Source of the DNA: Streptomyces venezuelae
GTDB taxonomy: Bacteria; Actinomycetota; Actinomycetes; Streptomycetales; Streptomycetaceae
Direction of reading: 5' to 3'
NCBI RefSeq assembly: GCF_008642355.1
Contig: NZ_CP029193.1
Location: 62,001-126,000, forward strand
Length of the DNA: 64,000 nt
Below, one piece after another: positions 16,743 to 28,538 of the stretch. The notes under the pieces are model-generated. The model was not told the origin of the DNA. It did not search any database and saw only the letters and a program-made list of their open reading frames with translations. Position 1 is the first letter of the stretch; every line of letters begins with the position of its first letter. The position numbers and the translations under genes are program-made.

Positions 16743-17774
16743 TCAGCCGGTGGTGCGGGCGCGGCTCTCGCGGGTCCAGGACAGGACTTCGGGCGCGGTC
16801 CAGGTGGTCACCACGCGTTCGGCGGGCACCGCGCACTCCTCGGCCCGCGCGCAGCCGATGATCTGCCAGTCGAGCTGGCCGGGCGCGTGGGCGTCGGTGT
16901 CGACGGCGAACAGCGTGCCGGCCGCCACCGCCTGGCGCAGCAGACGGCGGGGCGGGTCCAGGCGTTCGGGGCGGCTGTTGATCTCCACGGCGGTGCGGGC
17001 GGCCGCGCAGGCGGCGAAGACTGCCGCCGCGTCGAACCGGGACTCGGGGCGGCCGCGGCCGGTGACCAGGCGGCCGGTGCAGTGGCCGAGGACGTCGGCG
17101 CGGGGGTTGCTCACCGCGGTGACCAGCCGGCGGGTCATCGCGGCGGCGTCCATGCGCAGTTTGGAGTGGACCGAGATCACCACGACGTCCAGGCGGTCCA
17201 GCAGGTCGGGTTCCTGGTCCAGGGAGCCGTCGTCGAGGATGTCGCACTCGATGCCGGTCAGCAGGCGGAAGGGTGCCCACTGCTCGTTGAGGGCGGCCAC
17301 CACGTCCAGCTGTTCGCGCAGCCGCTCGGGCGACAGGCCGCGGGCGATCGTCAGGCGGGGCGAGTGGTCGGTGAGCACGGCCCACTCGTGGCCGATCTCG
17401 CGGGCGGCGCGGCCCATCGCCTCGATGGGGCTGCCGCCGTCGGACCAGTCGGAGTGCAGATGGCAGTCGCCGCGCAGCAGGGCCCGCAGCCGGCTGCCGG
17501 CGCCCTCGGCCAGCGGCGCGCGGGCCTCCTCCTCCAGGCGCTGCAGATAGCCGGGCATGGTGCCGGCCAGCGCCTCGCGGATCACGGCGGCGGTCTTGGG
17601 CCCGATCCCCTTGAGCGACTCCAGGGAACCGTCGTCGGCCCGGCGTTCCAGCTCCGGTCCCGCAAGGTTCGCGATCACCTCGGCGGCGGTACGGAAGGCC
17701 CGCACCCGGTAGGTGGGGGCGCGCCCCCGCTCCAGGAGGAAGGCGATGCGCTCCAGCGCCTCCACGGGCTCCAT
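16743..17774 (-). CDS. PHP-domain protein with helix-hairpin-helix (PolX-like C-terminal half)
   Basis: A 343-residue protein. The N-terminus (about 1-90) is a helix-hairpin-helix DNA-binding region (SLKGIGPKTAAVIREAL). The rest is a PHP phosphoesterase domain with metal ligands in DCHLHSDWSDGG, LTDHS, GIECDIL, SVHSKL, LGHCTGR and DTDAHAPGQLD. It matches the HhH and PHP parts of bacterial PolX but lacks the polymerase (nucleotidyltransferase) domain. A role in DNA repair or phosphatase activity is an inference. GGAGGTGTC just before ATG 17774 supports the start. Confidence 0.82.
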   Translation of the reverse strand: MEPVEALERIAFLLERGRAPTYRVRAFRTAAEVIANLAGPELERRADDGSLESLKGIGPKTAAVIREALAGTMPGYLQRLEEEARAPLAEGAGSRLRALLRGDCHLHSDWSDGGSPIEAMGRAAREIGHEWAVLTDHSPRLTIARGLSPERLREQLDVVAALNEQWAPFRLLTGIECDILDDGSLDQEPDLLDRLDVVVISVHSKLRMDAAAMTRRLVTAVSNPRADVLGHCTGRLVTGRGRPESRFDAAAVFAACAAARTAVEINSRPERLDPPRRLLRQAVAAGTLFAVDTDAHAPGQLDWQIIGCARAEECAVPAERVVTTWTAPEVLSWTRESRARTTG

Positions 17775-17963
17775 GACACCTCCGGCCGGACGGTACGTAA
17801 TGGCGTATCGGTACGTAGGGGTGGGTGGACGGGCGGTTTCCAGCGTCGCGCAGGCACTGGGGTACGGCACGGCGGGCGGGGCGCTGGGGGGCTGACTGCG
17901 GGGAGGCGGTGCTGGCGGTGGGCGGCGTGCCCCGGGGGGGGTGCTGAGGGCCAGGGGCGGGGG

Positions 17964-18845
17964 TCAGGGCGGGGGGTGGGCGGCGTGGCCGCCGGGGCCC
18001 AGGGGGCCCGTCTGGGGTGGGAGGCGGTGGTGGAGGCGGGTGCGGGCCAGGCGGGTGACCAGGGGCGGCAGCAGGCCGCGGCCGGCCTGGGCCAGGCGGG
18101 TCCAGGCCGGGACGTAGACGGCGGTGCGGCGGTGTTCGATGGCGTCGGCCAGGCGGGCGGCCACCGGCGGGAGGGGGCGGATGCGGCGGGCGGGGGGCGG
18201 CAGCAGGGCGCGCGGCTCGCGCAGCGCGGCGTGCGCGTCCACCTCGGCCAGCATGTCGGTCTCCAGCCAGTTGAGGTAGGCGATGCCCACCGCGACGCCG
18301 CGGTGGGCGGTCTCGGCGCGCAGCGCGTGGGTGAAGGCCTCCACGCCGGCCTTGGAGGCGCAGTAGGCGCTGAGCATCGGCACGGCGCCGAGCGCGGCCA
18401 GGGAGGCGATCTGCAGGTGGTAGCCGCGGGTGTGCAGCAGGTCGGGCAGGAAGGCCTGGGCGGTCAGGGCGCTGCCGGTCAGGTTCACCTCGATCACCCG
18501 GCGCCAGGAGTGCGGGTCGGCGCTCTGCAGGGGGCCGGCCTGGGCGATGCCGGCGTTGGCGACGACGACGGAGGGCGGTCCCAGCCGCGCGCGCACCGTG
18601 CGGGCCGCGGCGCGCAGGGCGGCGGGGTCGGTGACGTCGACGGGCAGGGCCAGGGCGGGCGTGGGCAGGGTGGCCGCCACCTGTTGCAGCGCGTCCGGCT
18701 CCAGGCCCAGCAGGGCGATGCGGGCGTCGCGGGCGGCCAGTTCGCGGGCGAGGGCGGCGCCCAGGCCGCGGGCGGCACCGGTCACCACGACGGTGCGCCC
18801 GCGCAGCGGGCCGGGGCGCGGGCGGTACGGGCGGGGGCCTTTCAC
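17964..18845 (-). CDS. SDR-family oxidoreductase
   Basis: A 293-residue classical short-chain dehydrogenase. The cofactor motif TGAARGLGAALA lies near residue 20, NAG near 97, and the catalytic triad region has S followed by YCASKAG (Tyr and Lys, about 160-164). The GTG start at 18845 overlaps the stop of the upstream FAD gene by 4 nt (GTGA), so translation is coupled. The C-terminal extension is Arg/Pro-rich and basic. It is the last gene of the SRPBCC-FAD-SDR operon. The substrate is unknown. Confidence 0.85.
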   Translation of the reverse strand: MKGPRPYRPRPGPLRGRTVVVTGAARGLGAALARELAARDARIALLGLEPDALQQVAATLPTPALALPVDVTDPAALRAAARTVRARLGPPSVVVANAGIAQAGPLQSADPHSWRRVIEVNLTGSALTAQAFLPDLLHTRGYHLQIASLAALGAVPMLSAYCASKAGVEAFTHALRAETAHRGVAVGIAYLNWLETDMLAEVDAHAALREPRALLPPPARRIRPLPPVAARLADAIEHRRTAVYVPAWTRLAQAGRGLLPPLVTRLARTRLHHRLPPQTGPLGPGGHAAHPPP

Positions 18846-20473
18846 GGGTGGGGCGGGGGTGGGGTGCCGGTGCGGTCGCGGCGGGTGAGGTGGCGTTGGG
18901 TGCGGGTCAGCGGGAAGGGCAGGCGGCGGCGGAGCGCGGCGCGGGCGGCGTTGGCGCCGGGGGCGCCGTGGACGCCGCCGCCGGGGTGGGCGGCGGCCGA
19001 GGCCAGGTAGAGGCCCGCCAGGGGGGTTTCGGGGCGTCCGGTGCCCGGCACGGGGCGGAAGAACAGCTGCTGGTGCAGGGAGGTGGTGCCGCCGTTGAGG
19101 GCGCCGGCGTGCAGGTTGCGGTCCAGGGCCTGCAGGGTGGGCGGGGCCAGGATGCGGCGGGCCCGGATCAGGGTGCGGAAACCGGGGGCGAAGCGTTCGA
19201 CCTGCTGCTCCATGCGGTCGGCCATCCGTTCCTGCTCGGCGGCCCGCCAGGCGCCGGTGATGCCGTCCTCGCCGGCGTCGGCGCGGATGTCCTGGGGGAT
19301 GTGGGTGTAGGCCCAGGCGGACTCGGTGCCGGCCGGGGAGCGGGTGGCGTCCGAGGTGGTCATCTGGCCGAAGAGGAGGAAGGGCCGGTCGGGTACCTGG
19401 TGCATGGCCAGCTGGGCGGCGAAGCGGGTGAGTTCGTCGACGCCGTCGGCCAGGTGGACGGTGCCCGCGCCGGCGGCCTCCTTGGCCTGCCAGGGCACCG
19501 GTCCCTCCAGCGCCCAGTCGACCTTGAAGGTGGCGAAGTCCCACTGGAAGCGGCGCAGGTCGGCAAGGAGCTGGTCGGGCAGGTGCTGGGGGGCGATGAG
19601 GTCGCCGTACAGGGCGGGCAGCGCCACGTCGGCCAGGACGGCGCGGGTGGCGGGCACGCTCTCGCCGTCGGCGGTGCGCACGGCGACCGCGCGCCCGTCG
19701 CGGACGATGATCTGTTCGGCGCGGCGGCCGCAGTGCACCTGCGCGCCGCGCGCCGCGAGGCGCCGGGTCAGGGCGGCGGTCAGGGCGCCGGCGCCGCCCA
19801 CCGGGACGGGGAAGCCGTAGCTCTGGCCGAGCATGGCCATGAGCCAGCCGAAACCGCCGCTGCCGGCCGCCTCGGGGGCCAGGTCGGCGTGCAGGGCGTT
19901 GCCGGCCAGCAGGAGCCGGCCGCCCTCGCCGGTGAACTCCTCCTCGCCCAGGCGGCGTACCGGCAGCAGCAGGGTGCGGGCCATGCGCAGCGCGCCGGCG
20001 GTCTTGAGGCGGTAGGCGAGCCTGGCGGTGGCCTTCACCGGGGGGAAGGGGGTGAACAGGGCCTCGAGGAGGGCGGGGCGGATGTCGTCCCACATGGCGT
20101 ACAGGCGCTCCCAGGCGGCGCCGTCGCCCGGGGCGAAGGCGTCCAGGGAGGCGGCGGTGTGCTGCGGGCTGCGGTCCAGGACGGCGCAGCGGCCGTCGCT
20201 CAGGGGGTGGGCCACCACGTGCGGGGCGTGGCTCCAGCGCAGTCCGTGTTCGTGCAGGCGCAGTCGCTGCAGGACCGGGGAGGCGGCCGCCAGGGGGTAG
20301 AAGGAGCTGCACAGGTCGTTGACGAAGTCGGGGTGCACGCCCCGGTCGTGGCGCACCGCGCCGCCCGGTTCGCTCTGTTCCTCCAGGACGGTGACGCTCC
20401 AGCCGGCGTCGGCCAGGAGGTTGGCGGCGACCAGACCGTTGGGGCCGGCGCCGATGACGACGGCGTCAGGCAT
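18842..20473 (-). CDS. FAD-dependent phytoene-desaturase-like oxidoreductase
   Basis: A 543-residue protein. The N-terminal Rossmann VIGAGPNGLVAANLLADAG and ERxxxxGG-like EEQSEPGGA motif place it in the phytoene dehydrogenase/carotenoid isomerase (NAD(P)/FAD) family. The C-terminus carries the GGGVHGAPGANAA cofactor motif. Such proteins are common in Streptomyces outside carotenoid clusters, and no other carotenoid gene is here. It overlaps the upstream SRPBCC gene by 8 nt and the downstream SDR gene by 4 nt, so the three are one operon. Confidence 0.85.
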   Translation of the reverse strand: MPDAVVIGAGPNGLVAANLLADAGWSVTVLEEQSEPGGAVRHDRGVHPDFVNDLCSSFYPLAAASPVLQRLRLHEHGLRWSHAPHVVAHPLSDGRCAVLDRSPQHTAASLDAFAPGDGAAWERLYAMWDDIRPALLEALFTPFPPVKATARLAYRLKTAGALRMARTLLLPVRRLGEEEFTGEGGRLLLAGNALHADLAPEAAGSGGFGWLMAMLGQSYGFPVPVGGAGALTAALTRRLAARGAQVHCGRRAEQIIVRDGRAVAVRTADGESVPATRAVLADVALPALYGDLIAPQHLPDQLLADLRRFQWDFATFKVDWALEGPVPWQAKEAAGAGTVHLADGVDELTRFAAQLAMHQVPDRPFLLFGQMTTSDATRSPAGTESAWAYTHIPQDIRADAGEDGITGAWRAAEQERMADRMEQQVERFAPGFRTLIRARRILAPPTLQALDRNLHAGALNGGTTSLHQQLFFRPVPGTGRPETPLAGLYLASAAAHPGGGVHGAPGANAARAALRRRLPFPLTRTQRHLTRRDRTGTPPPPHP

Positions 20474-20930
20474 GGTCCGCTCCGCTGGTGGCGCGGCCCG
20501 TCTCGGCTTCGCAGACCCGGGCCAGGCGGGCCAGCATGGCGCGGTGGCGGATTTGGATGAGGGCTTCGACGGCGGTGTTGTGCAGGGCGCCGGCCGCGCC
20601 GCGCAGCGGGTGTTCGTCGACGGTGACCAGGCTGTGCTCGCCCCAGGGCCGCACCTCCAGGGCGATGCGGGCGGTGCCCAGGGGGCCGGCCTTGGCCTCC
20701 AGTTCCAAGATGGTGCCCTCCTCGCAGCGGCGTACGACGGTTTCGTTGGTGGCCCGCAGCGGGCCCAGCCGTACCTCGTACTGAAGGGCCGCGCCGACCT
20801 GCGGCCAGTGGCCGCGCACCGGCGTGGAGGAGGCGGTGCCCACCACCCATTGGGCGTAGCGGCTGCCGTCGGCCAGCACGCTCCACACCGTCGCCGGGCT
20901 CACCGTGATCAGTCGATGACGCCGTGCCAT
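20466..20930 (-). CDS. SRPBCC (START-like) family protein
   Basis: A 154-residue single-domain protein of the polyketide cyclase/dehydrase type. The start RHRLITVSPATVWSVLADG is the typical first strand and helix, and VVGT, LELEAKAGPLGTARIAL and the long C-terminal helix follow. It probably binds a hydrophobic ligand acted on by the two downstream oxidoreductases. It is first in the operon, divergent from the SDR/DUF2867 gene. Confidence 0.85.
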   Translation of the reverse strand: MARRHRLITVSPATVWSVLADGSRYAQWVVGTASSTPVRGHWPQVGAALQYEVRLGPLRATNETVVRRCEEGTILELEAKAGPLGTARIALEVRPWGEHSLVTVDEHPLRGAAGALHNTAVEALIQIRHRAMLARLARVCEAETGRATSGADHA

Positions 20931-21167
20931 CCGTGCCTCCCTGGCTCGCCCCTGATTCGCCCCTGACTCGTCGTCATCGCCGGGTGCCCCGATCCGCCGA
21001 TTTCAACATCGTGCGGGACGCGCGTCGTCTTCGCGCTCCGGGGCAGGTGTGCGGGCACGCGGTGGCGGGGTGCGGCGTGTCGCGGGCGGGGCCGCGGCGG
21101 GTGAGACTTTCCGGGGGCGGGCGGATGCGGCGCCCGGCTCTTTTTCGTCGAGGAGGCGGCAGCGCAC

Positions 21168-22685
21168 GTGAGGGTGAGTGACGGCAACGACTCCCGCGCC
21201 GGGCGGCGGCTGGTCCTGGTGACCGGGGCCACCGGCTACATCGGGGGCCGGCTGGTGCCCGGCCTGCTGGCGGCCGGGTACCGGGTGCGGTGCCTGGCCC
21301 GGTCCCCGGAGAAGCTGCGCGATCATCCCTGGGCCGGTCAGGTGGAGGTGGTGCGCGGCGATGTGACCGACGCGGACTCGCTGGCCGGCGCGTTCGAGGG
21401 GGTGGCGGTGGCCTACTACCTGGTGCACGCGCTGAGCACCGGGGCCGGCTTCGAGGACACCGACCGGCGCTCGGCGCGCGCCTTCGCCGAACGGGCCGGG
21501 GCGGCCGGGGTGGGGCGCATCGTGTATCTGGGCGGGCTGACCCCGGCCGGGGTCAGCGAGCGGGAGCTGTCGCCGCATCTGCGCTCGCGGGCCGAGGTGG
21601 GCCGGATCTTCCTGGACTGCCCGGTGCCCGCGGCGGTGCTGCGCGCGGCGGTCATCATCGGGTCGGGCTCGGCGTCTTTTGAGATGCTGCGCTATCTCAC
21701 CGAACGCCTCCCCGTCATGATCACCCCCAGTTGGGTGCGCACCCGCATCCAGCCGGTCGCGGTCCGCGATGTGCTGCGCTACCTGGTGGCCTGCGCCGAA
21801 CTGCCCGCCGAGGTCGACCGCAGCTTCGACATCGGCGGGCCGGAGGTGATGACCTACCGCGACATGATGCGCGCCTACGCCCGTGTCGCCGGGCTGCGGC
21901 ACCGCCTGATCGTGCCGGTGCCGCTGTTGACCCCCACCCTCTCCAGCCACTGGGTCGGCCTGATCACGCCGGTGCCGCGCGGCATCGCCCGGCCGCTGGC
22001 GGAGTCGCTGCGCCACGAGGTGATCTGCCAGGAGCACGACATCGCCGCCTACGTGCCCGACGGGCCCGGCCGGCCGCTGCCCTTCACCGATGCGCTGCGG
22101 CTGGCCCTGCAACGCATCCAGCAGGCGCAGGTGAGCACCCGCTGGTCCTCGGCCGCGGTGCCCGGTGCGCCCAGCGATCCGCTGCCCACCGACCCCGACT
22201 GGGCCGGCGGCAGTCTCTACACCGACCACCGCACGCTGCTCGTGGACGCTACGCCTGCGGCGCTGTGGCGGGTCATCGAGGGCATCGGCGGTGACAACGG
22301 CTGGTACTCCTTCCCGCTGGCCTGGGCGGTACGGGGCTGGCTGGACCGGCTGGCGGGCGGGGTGGGCCTGCGCCGGGGGCGCCGTGACGCGCACCGGCTG
22401 CGGGTGGGTGACTCCCTGGACTTCTGGCGGGTGGAGGAGATCGAGCCGGGCCGGCTGCTGCGGCTGCGCGCGGAGATGCGGCTGCCGGGTCTGGCCTGGC
22501 TGGAGATGCGGGTGGAACGCGACGCCTCTGGCCGCACCCGCTACAGCCAGCGCGCCCTGTTCCACCCCCGCGGCCTGGCCGGCCACGCCTACTGGTGGTC
22601 GGTGGCGCCTTTCCACGCGGTGGTCTTCGGCGGCATGGCCCGCAACATCACGAAGGCGGCGGGCAAGGAGCCCGAGCGCCCCTGA
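21168..22685 (+). CDS. SDR epimerase-like protein fused to DUF2867 domain
   Basis: A 505-residue two-domain protein. The N-terminal NAD(P)-binding atypical SDR (TGATGYIGGRLVPGLLAAG, residues about 20-38) runs to about 330. The C-terminal DUF2867 domain is a START-like fold (LLVDATPAALWRVIEGIGG and later SQRALFHPRGLAGHAYWW). It matches the YbjT/DUF2867 family found in many actinobacteria; function unproven. AGGAGG (21151-21156) lies 11 nt before the GTG, so a second GTG at 21174 is possible. It is divergent from the SRPBCC operon. Confidence 0.85.
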   Translation: MRVSDGNDSRAGRRLVLVTGATGYIGGRLVPGLLAAGYRVRCLARSPEKLRDHPWAGQVEVVRGDVTDADSLAGAFEGVAVAYYLVHALSTGAGFEDTDRRSARAFAERAGAAGVGRIVYLGGLTPAGVSERELSPHLRSRAEVGRIFLDCPVPAAVLRAAVIIGSGSASFEMLRYLTERLPVMITPSWVRTRIQPVAVRDVLRYLVACAELPAEVDRSFDIGGPEVMTYRDMMRAYARVAGLRHRLIVPVPLLTPTLSSHWVGLITPVPRGIARPLAESLRHEVICQEHDIAAYVPDGPGRPLPFTDALRLALQRIQQAQVSTRWSSAAVPGAPSDPLPTDPDWAGGSLYTDHRTLLVDATPAALWRVIEGIGGDNGWYSFPLAWAVRGWLDRLAGGVGLRRGRRDAHRLRVGDSLDFWRVEEIEPGRLLRLRAEMRLPGLAWLEMRVERDASGRTRYSQRALFHPRGLAGHAYWWSVAPFHAVVFGGMARNITKAAGKEPERP

Positions 22686-22919
22686 GCCCCTCCCCCACCT
22701 GCCCCACACCCCGGCCGCCCCTCCCCCCTGGTGCGGGCACCCGACGCGCCCCGCGCCGACGGCCCGGACACAACTCCCCCGGCCCGCCCCGGCCGGCGGC
22801 CCGTGCTCAGGGTGGTGCCCGGGCCGCGTACCCGGTGCGGCGGGTGGCGGCCCCGCCGGGCCGTCGGCGGTCCCGGTGCGGCTCCCCGCGCCAGGGAGGT
22901 GCCCGCGGGGTGCCGGGTG

Positions 22920-25266
<2,347 letters not shown>

Positions 25267-25267
25267 G

Positions 25268-25342
25268 TCAGCGGCGCTTTTGCGACTTCACATACCAGGC
25301 GGCGGCGACGGCGAGGACGAGGAGGACAAGAAGGATCTTCAT
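25268..25342 (-). CDS. 24-residue single-span membrane peptide
   Basis: A very small candidate gene: Met-Lys, a hydrophobic segment LLVLLVLAVAAAWYV and a basic tail ending KSQKRR. That is a plausible short membrane peptide with a positive inside end. The ribosome site is weak (GGGA). Its stop nearly abuts that of the convergent LysR gene. Codon choice includes several non-G/C third positions, so it may be spurious. Confidence 0.4.
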   Translation of the reverse strand: MKILLVLLVLAVAAAWYVKSQKRR

Positions 25343-25604
25343 GGTTCCCGGTTGTCCCCGATCGGGCGGGACATGCCTGCCGTGCTCGTGGCGGGCCGGC
25401 GGCGGGGGGTGTTTTGCCGGTCGGGGGCCAGGGCACCCGGTGGCCGCGGCCGCGCCGGCGCCGCCGGTGCGCCGAGCCGGGCGGTGCCGTCCCGCGCTTT
25501 CCGGTGGTGAGGTGCTCGCGTCTTGCGGAAGGTGGGAGAGGCGCCCCCGGGGCCCGGAGCGGTCCGCGCCCGGCCCGTACGCCCCCGCACGAAAGGCAGC
25601 ACCC

Positions 25605-26501
25605 ATGACGGACACTCCCGGCCGGCAGGGCCCGCAGGACCCCACCTCCAAGGGACCGCGCCCGGACTTTCCCCAGCAGGACCAGGAGGTGCCCGGCTGG
25701 ACCGGGCCGATGGACCCGCCGCCCGACCACGGGGAGGACTCCTACCGCGGCTCCGGACTGCTGCGCGACCGCGTCGCGCTGATCACCGGAGGCGACTCGG
25801 GCATCGGGCGGGCGGTGGCCATCGCGATGGCCCGCGAGGAGGCCGACGTCGTGTTCACCCATCTGCCCGCCGAGGCCGGCGAGGCGCAGGAGACCGCCCG
25901 CTGGATCGAGGAGGCCGGACGCCGCGCCGTTGCGGTGCCCTGCGACATCCGCGAGGAGGAACAGTGCCGGCGGCTCGTGGAGCGCGCGGTCACCGAGTTC
26001 GGGCGGATCGACGTACTGGTCAACAACGCCGCGTACCAGATGTCGCAGCCCAAGGGCATCACGGACATCTCCACCGAGCAGTTCGACCGGGTGGTGCGCA
26101 CCAACCTGTACGGCATGTTCTGGCTGTGCAGGATGGCCGTGCCGCACATGCCGCGCGGCGCCTCCATCATCAACACCACCTCGGTGCAGGCCTACAAGCC
26201 CAGCCCGCACCTGCTGGACTACGCCATGACCAAGGGCGCCATCGTGACGTTCACCCAGGGGCTCGCGCAGATGCTGGTCGAGGACGGGATCCGGGTCAAC
26301 GCGGTGGCGCCGGGCCCGGTGTGGACGCCGCTGATCCCCGCGACGCTGCCGGACACCACGGAGTTCGGCAAGCAGGCGCCGCTGGGCCGGCCCGCGCAGC
26401 CCGCGGAGATGGCCCCGGCCTATGTCTTCCTCGCCTCGGAGCACGCGAGTTTCATCACCGCCGAGATCATGAACGCCACCGGCGGCACGCCCCTGCCCTG
26501 A
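25605..26501 (+). CDS. SDR oxidoreductase, general-stress-protein 39/YhdF type
   Basis: A 298-residue SDR with the acidic, Pro-rich N-terminal extension (QQDQEVPGWTGPMDPPPDHG) typical of the bacterial stress-induced YhdF/Gsp39 group. Cofactor motif TGGDSGIGRAVA near residue 62, NNAAYQ near 143, and the active site S followed by YAMTKGA near 207. The reaction is NAD(P)-dependent; the substrate is undefined. GAAAGG is 8 nt before ATG 25605. A small acidic protein gene follows 41 nt later, probably in one transcript. Confidence 0.88.
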   Translation: MTDTPGRQGPQDPTSKGPRPDFPQQDQEVPGWTGPMDPPPDHGEDSYRGSGLLRDRVALITGGDSGIGRAVAIAMAREEADVVFTHLPAEAGEAQETARWIEEAGRRAVAVPCDIREEEQCRRLVERAVTEFGRIDVLVNNAAYQMSQPKGITDISTEQFDRVVRTNLYGMFWLCRMAVPHMPRGASIINTTSVQAYKPSPHLLDYAMTKGAIVTFTQGLAQMLVEDGIRVNAVAPGPVWTPLIPATLPDTTEFGKQAPLGRPAQPAEMAPAYVFLASEHASFITAEIMNATGGTPLP

Positions 26502-26542
26502 ACACGCCACAGCACCTGCCCGGACACGGAAAGGACATCACC

Positions 26543-26749
26543 ATGCGGCACCACCAGCACGATCCCGCGCAGACCGCGGCCGAGGAGGTCCTGGAGGAGG
26601 TCGAGGACGCCGAGGAGCGGCCGGTACCCGACAAGCGGCGCGAGCACGCCAAGGACGGCGAGGCCGGCGACACCCTCACGCCCAGCCCCGCCGCCCAGGA
26701 GGACATCCACGAGGACAAGGGCGGGCCCGGGGGCAGCAGCCGGGGCTGA
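26543..26749 (+). CDS. Small hydrophilic acidic protein
   Basis: A 68-residue highly charged protein with EEVLEEVEDAEERPVPDKRR in the middle and a Gly/Ser-rich end. No domain is recognised and it is probably disordered. A GGAAAGGA ribosome site (26528-26535) precedes the ATG. Its position right after a general-stress SDR suggests a stress-linked role, an inference only. Confidence 0.65.
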   Translation: MRHHQHDPAQTAAEEVLEEVEDAEERPVPDKRREHAKDGEAGDTLTPSPAAQEDIHEDKGGPGGSSRG

Positions 26750-26782
26750 GCGGGCCGTTCAGCGGGCGCCGAGCGGGGCCGT

Positions 26783-27982
26783 TCAGCGGTGTGCGGGCCG
26801 CGGCTCCCGGCCGGGCGGATGCCATTCGATCATCAAGATGGTGGCGTCGTCGCGGAGCCGGTCGGTCTGCGCGTCCAGGACGGAGTGGATGAGCCGGCGC
26901 AGCGTCTCGGCGGCGACCTCGCCGCCGGTGGAGGCGCGGATGACGGAGTCGGCGAACCGTTCGAGTCCGAATTCGGTGCCGTCGGCCAGCCGGGCCTCGG
27001 TCAGGCCGTCGGTGTAGAGCAGCACGCGGTCGCCGGGTTCCAGGGTCGTCTCGTGGATCTGGCGCTCGGCGCCGCGCAGGAAGGCGGAGAAGCCCATGGG
27101 CGGGTCCGCCTCGCGTTCCAGGGCGCCCTCGACGAGCCGGTTGTCGCGGATGAGCAGCGGCGGGGGGTGCCCGCAGTTGCACCAGCGCAGCACCCCGCCG
27201 GCCAGGTCCAGGCGCAGCAGGACGCCGGTGCAGAACTGGTCGGGCAGCCACAGGCTGATGGCCGCGTCCACCTCTTCCAGCAGTTCGGGCAGCTCCGCGC
27301 CGGTGCGCCGGCTGTTGCGGCAGGCGGCCAGGGCCACCGCGGTGGTCAGGCCGGAGAGCAGGTTGTGGCCCATCGCGTCGACGATCGTGGCGTGCAGGGC
27401 CGTTGGGGTGAGGCAGTGGTCGAAGGCGTCGCCGCCGATCTCGTAGGCGGGTTCCAGTACGGCGGTGGAGACCACGTGGGTGTTGCCGATGGTGCGCGGC
27501 GGCAGGAAGGCGCGGAGCATCTCGGCGGGCAGCCGCATGGGCTCGGAGCGGGTGCGCTGGACGACGTTGTCCTTGTAGGCCCGCTTGGAGGTGATCATCA
27601 TCGCCAGGAGGGAGGCCAGGGCCCGGCTGCGGCGCAGCAGCGCGGGGTCCAGGAAGGGGGTGTGGACGGCGACCACGCCCAGGCGTTCGGCGCCGTCCAG
27701 CAGGGGCAGCCAGGCGGTCATGCCGCCGGCGGGGGATTCCTGCACGCGCAGGGCCAGGGTGCGGTAGGCCCAGCCGGCCAGTGAGCTGTCCACGTCGAGG
27801 GCGGCCGCGTCGTCGTTGAGCGGGATCAGGCGGCGCTGCTGGAGGTCGGCGAGGTAGACCACGGCCTGGGGCACGCCCAGGGCGGTGGCGCACCGGGCGA
27901 CGGCGGTGGCCAGGTCCAGTACGGCGTTGTCGGGGTCCGCGAGGAAATCCTCGAGTCCGCTGGGCGGCTCCGATGTCGGCAC
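26783..27982 (-). CDS. PP2C/SpoIIE-family serine phosphatase with N-terminal GAF domain
   Basis: A 399-residue protein. A GAF-like sensor domain (about 20-150) is followed by a SpoIIE-type PP2C domain (about 170-390) with EIGGDAFDHCL, VDAMGHNLLSGL and the metal-binding RDDATILMIEW near the end. Such proteins dephosphorylate anti-anti-sigma factors and so tune sigma-B-like stress responses in Streptomyces. GTG 27982 is favoured over GTG 28000 because AGGGAG (27988-27993) is 5 nt upstream. It converges with the acidic small gene. Confidence 0.85.
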   Translation of the reverse strand: MPTSEPPSGLEDFLADPDNAVLDLATAVARCATALGVPQAVVYLADLQQRRLIPLNDDAAALDVDSSLAGWAYRTLALRVQESPAGGMTAWLPLLDGAERLGVVAVHTPFLDPALLRRSRALASLLAMMITSKRAYKDNVVQRTRSEPMRLPAEMLRAFLPPRTIGNTHVVSTAVLEPAYEIGGDAFDHCLTPTALHATIVDAMGHNLLSGLTTAVALAACRNSRRTGAELPELLEEVDAAISLWLPDQFCTGVLLRLDLAGGVLRWCNCGHPPPLLIRDNRLVEGALEREADPPMGFSAFLRGAERQIHETTLEPGDRVLLYTDGLTEARLADGTEFGLERFADSVIRASTGGEVAAETLRRLIHSVLDAQTDRLRDDATILMIEWHPPGREPRPAHR

Positions 27983-28019
27983 GTCCTCTCCCTTCGCCAC
28001 GGGGCTGCGCGACTCGGCT

Positions 28020-28066
28020 GGGTGCTGGGTGCTGGTTTCCGGGTGCTGGGTGCTGGGTTCCGGGTG
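28020..28066. repeat. 21-nt tandem repeat upstream of the phosphatase gene
   Basis: Two near-identical 21-nt units (28020-28040 and 28041-28061, one base different) and a 5-nt partial third. Each is made of GGGTGCTGGGTGCTGG. They lie in the 240-nt promoter region between the phosphatase and the divergent small acidic gene. Confidence 0.9.
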
Positions 28067-28240
28067 ACACGAGCAGTCTCACACCGCACCGGCGTGCCTG
28101 CCCGGCCGCCGTGTCGCCGATCGGCCGCGGGTGGTCCACGGTGATCAGTACGAGTTGTCCCGCCCTGCGCGGGTACCTGCACCCCAGCTCCCCCCGGGCC
28201 GGTCCGGCCCGGGGCGGGGACGCCGAGGAAAGGAGACACC

Positions 28241-28492
28241 GTGAGCGAGCAGATACCGCCCTCCCCCGGTGCGGACGGCACTCCGCCGGTGCCCAGGGAC
28301 CTGCCCGACCAGCTGGCCGACGACGGCCAGGACCCCTGGGAGGCGGCGCAGAACACGGCCGAGGCCTCCGACGGCGGCGGCGGCGAGGACGAGGTGCCCG
28401 AGACCGACGAGGCCGGCACCGGCCGGCGCGACAACGGCGGGGCGACGGGCGCCCAGAGCGAGGATCCGGTGCCGCAGGAGCCCTCCGGGTGA
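28241..28492 (+). CDS. Small acidic Pro/Gly-rich hypothetical protein
   Basis: An 83-residue protein rich in Asp, Glu, Gly and Pro (LPDQLADDGQDPWEAAQN in the middle) with no hydrophobic core. It is probably intrinsically disordered; no family recognised. AAAGGAG (28229-28235) is 5 nt before the GTG. It sits just upstream of the truncated gene at 28539. Confidence 0.6.
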   Translation: MSEQIPPSPGADGTPPVPRDLPDQLADDGQDPWEAAQNTAEASDGGGGEDEVPETDEAGTGRRDNGGATGAQSEDPVPQEPSG

Positions 28493-28538
28493 GGGCGGGG
28501 CCCGGCCAGATGAGCACAGCGAGGGAAAGGGATTGACG

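Noticed and set aside
13468..17385. A 1305-codon minus-strand open frame
   Set aside because: It is antisense to the aldehyde oxidoreductase genes and in another frame of the PHP gene. The product is Arg/Pro/His-rich with no family pattern, a typical high-GC shadow.
18842..20473. Phytoene-desaturase-like protein as evidence of a carotenoid cluster
   Set aside because: No phytoene synthase, cyclase or geranylgeranyl synthase is adjacent. The family is broad and here forms an operon with SRPBCC and SDR genes.
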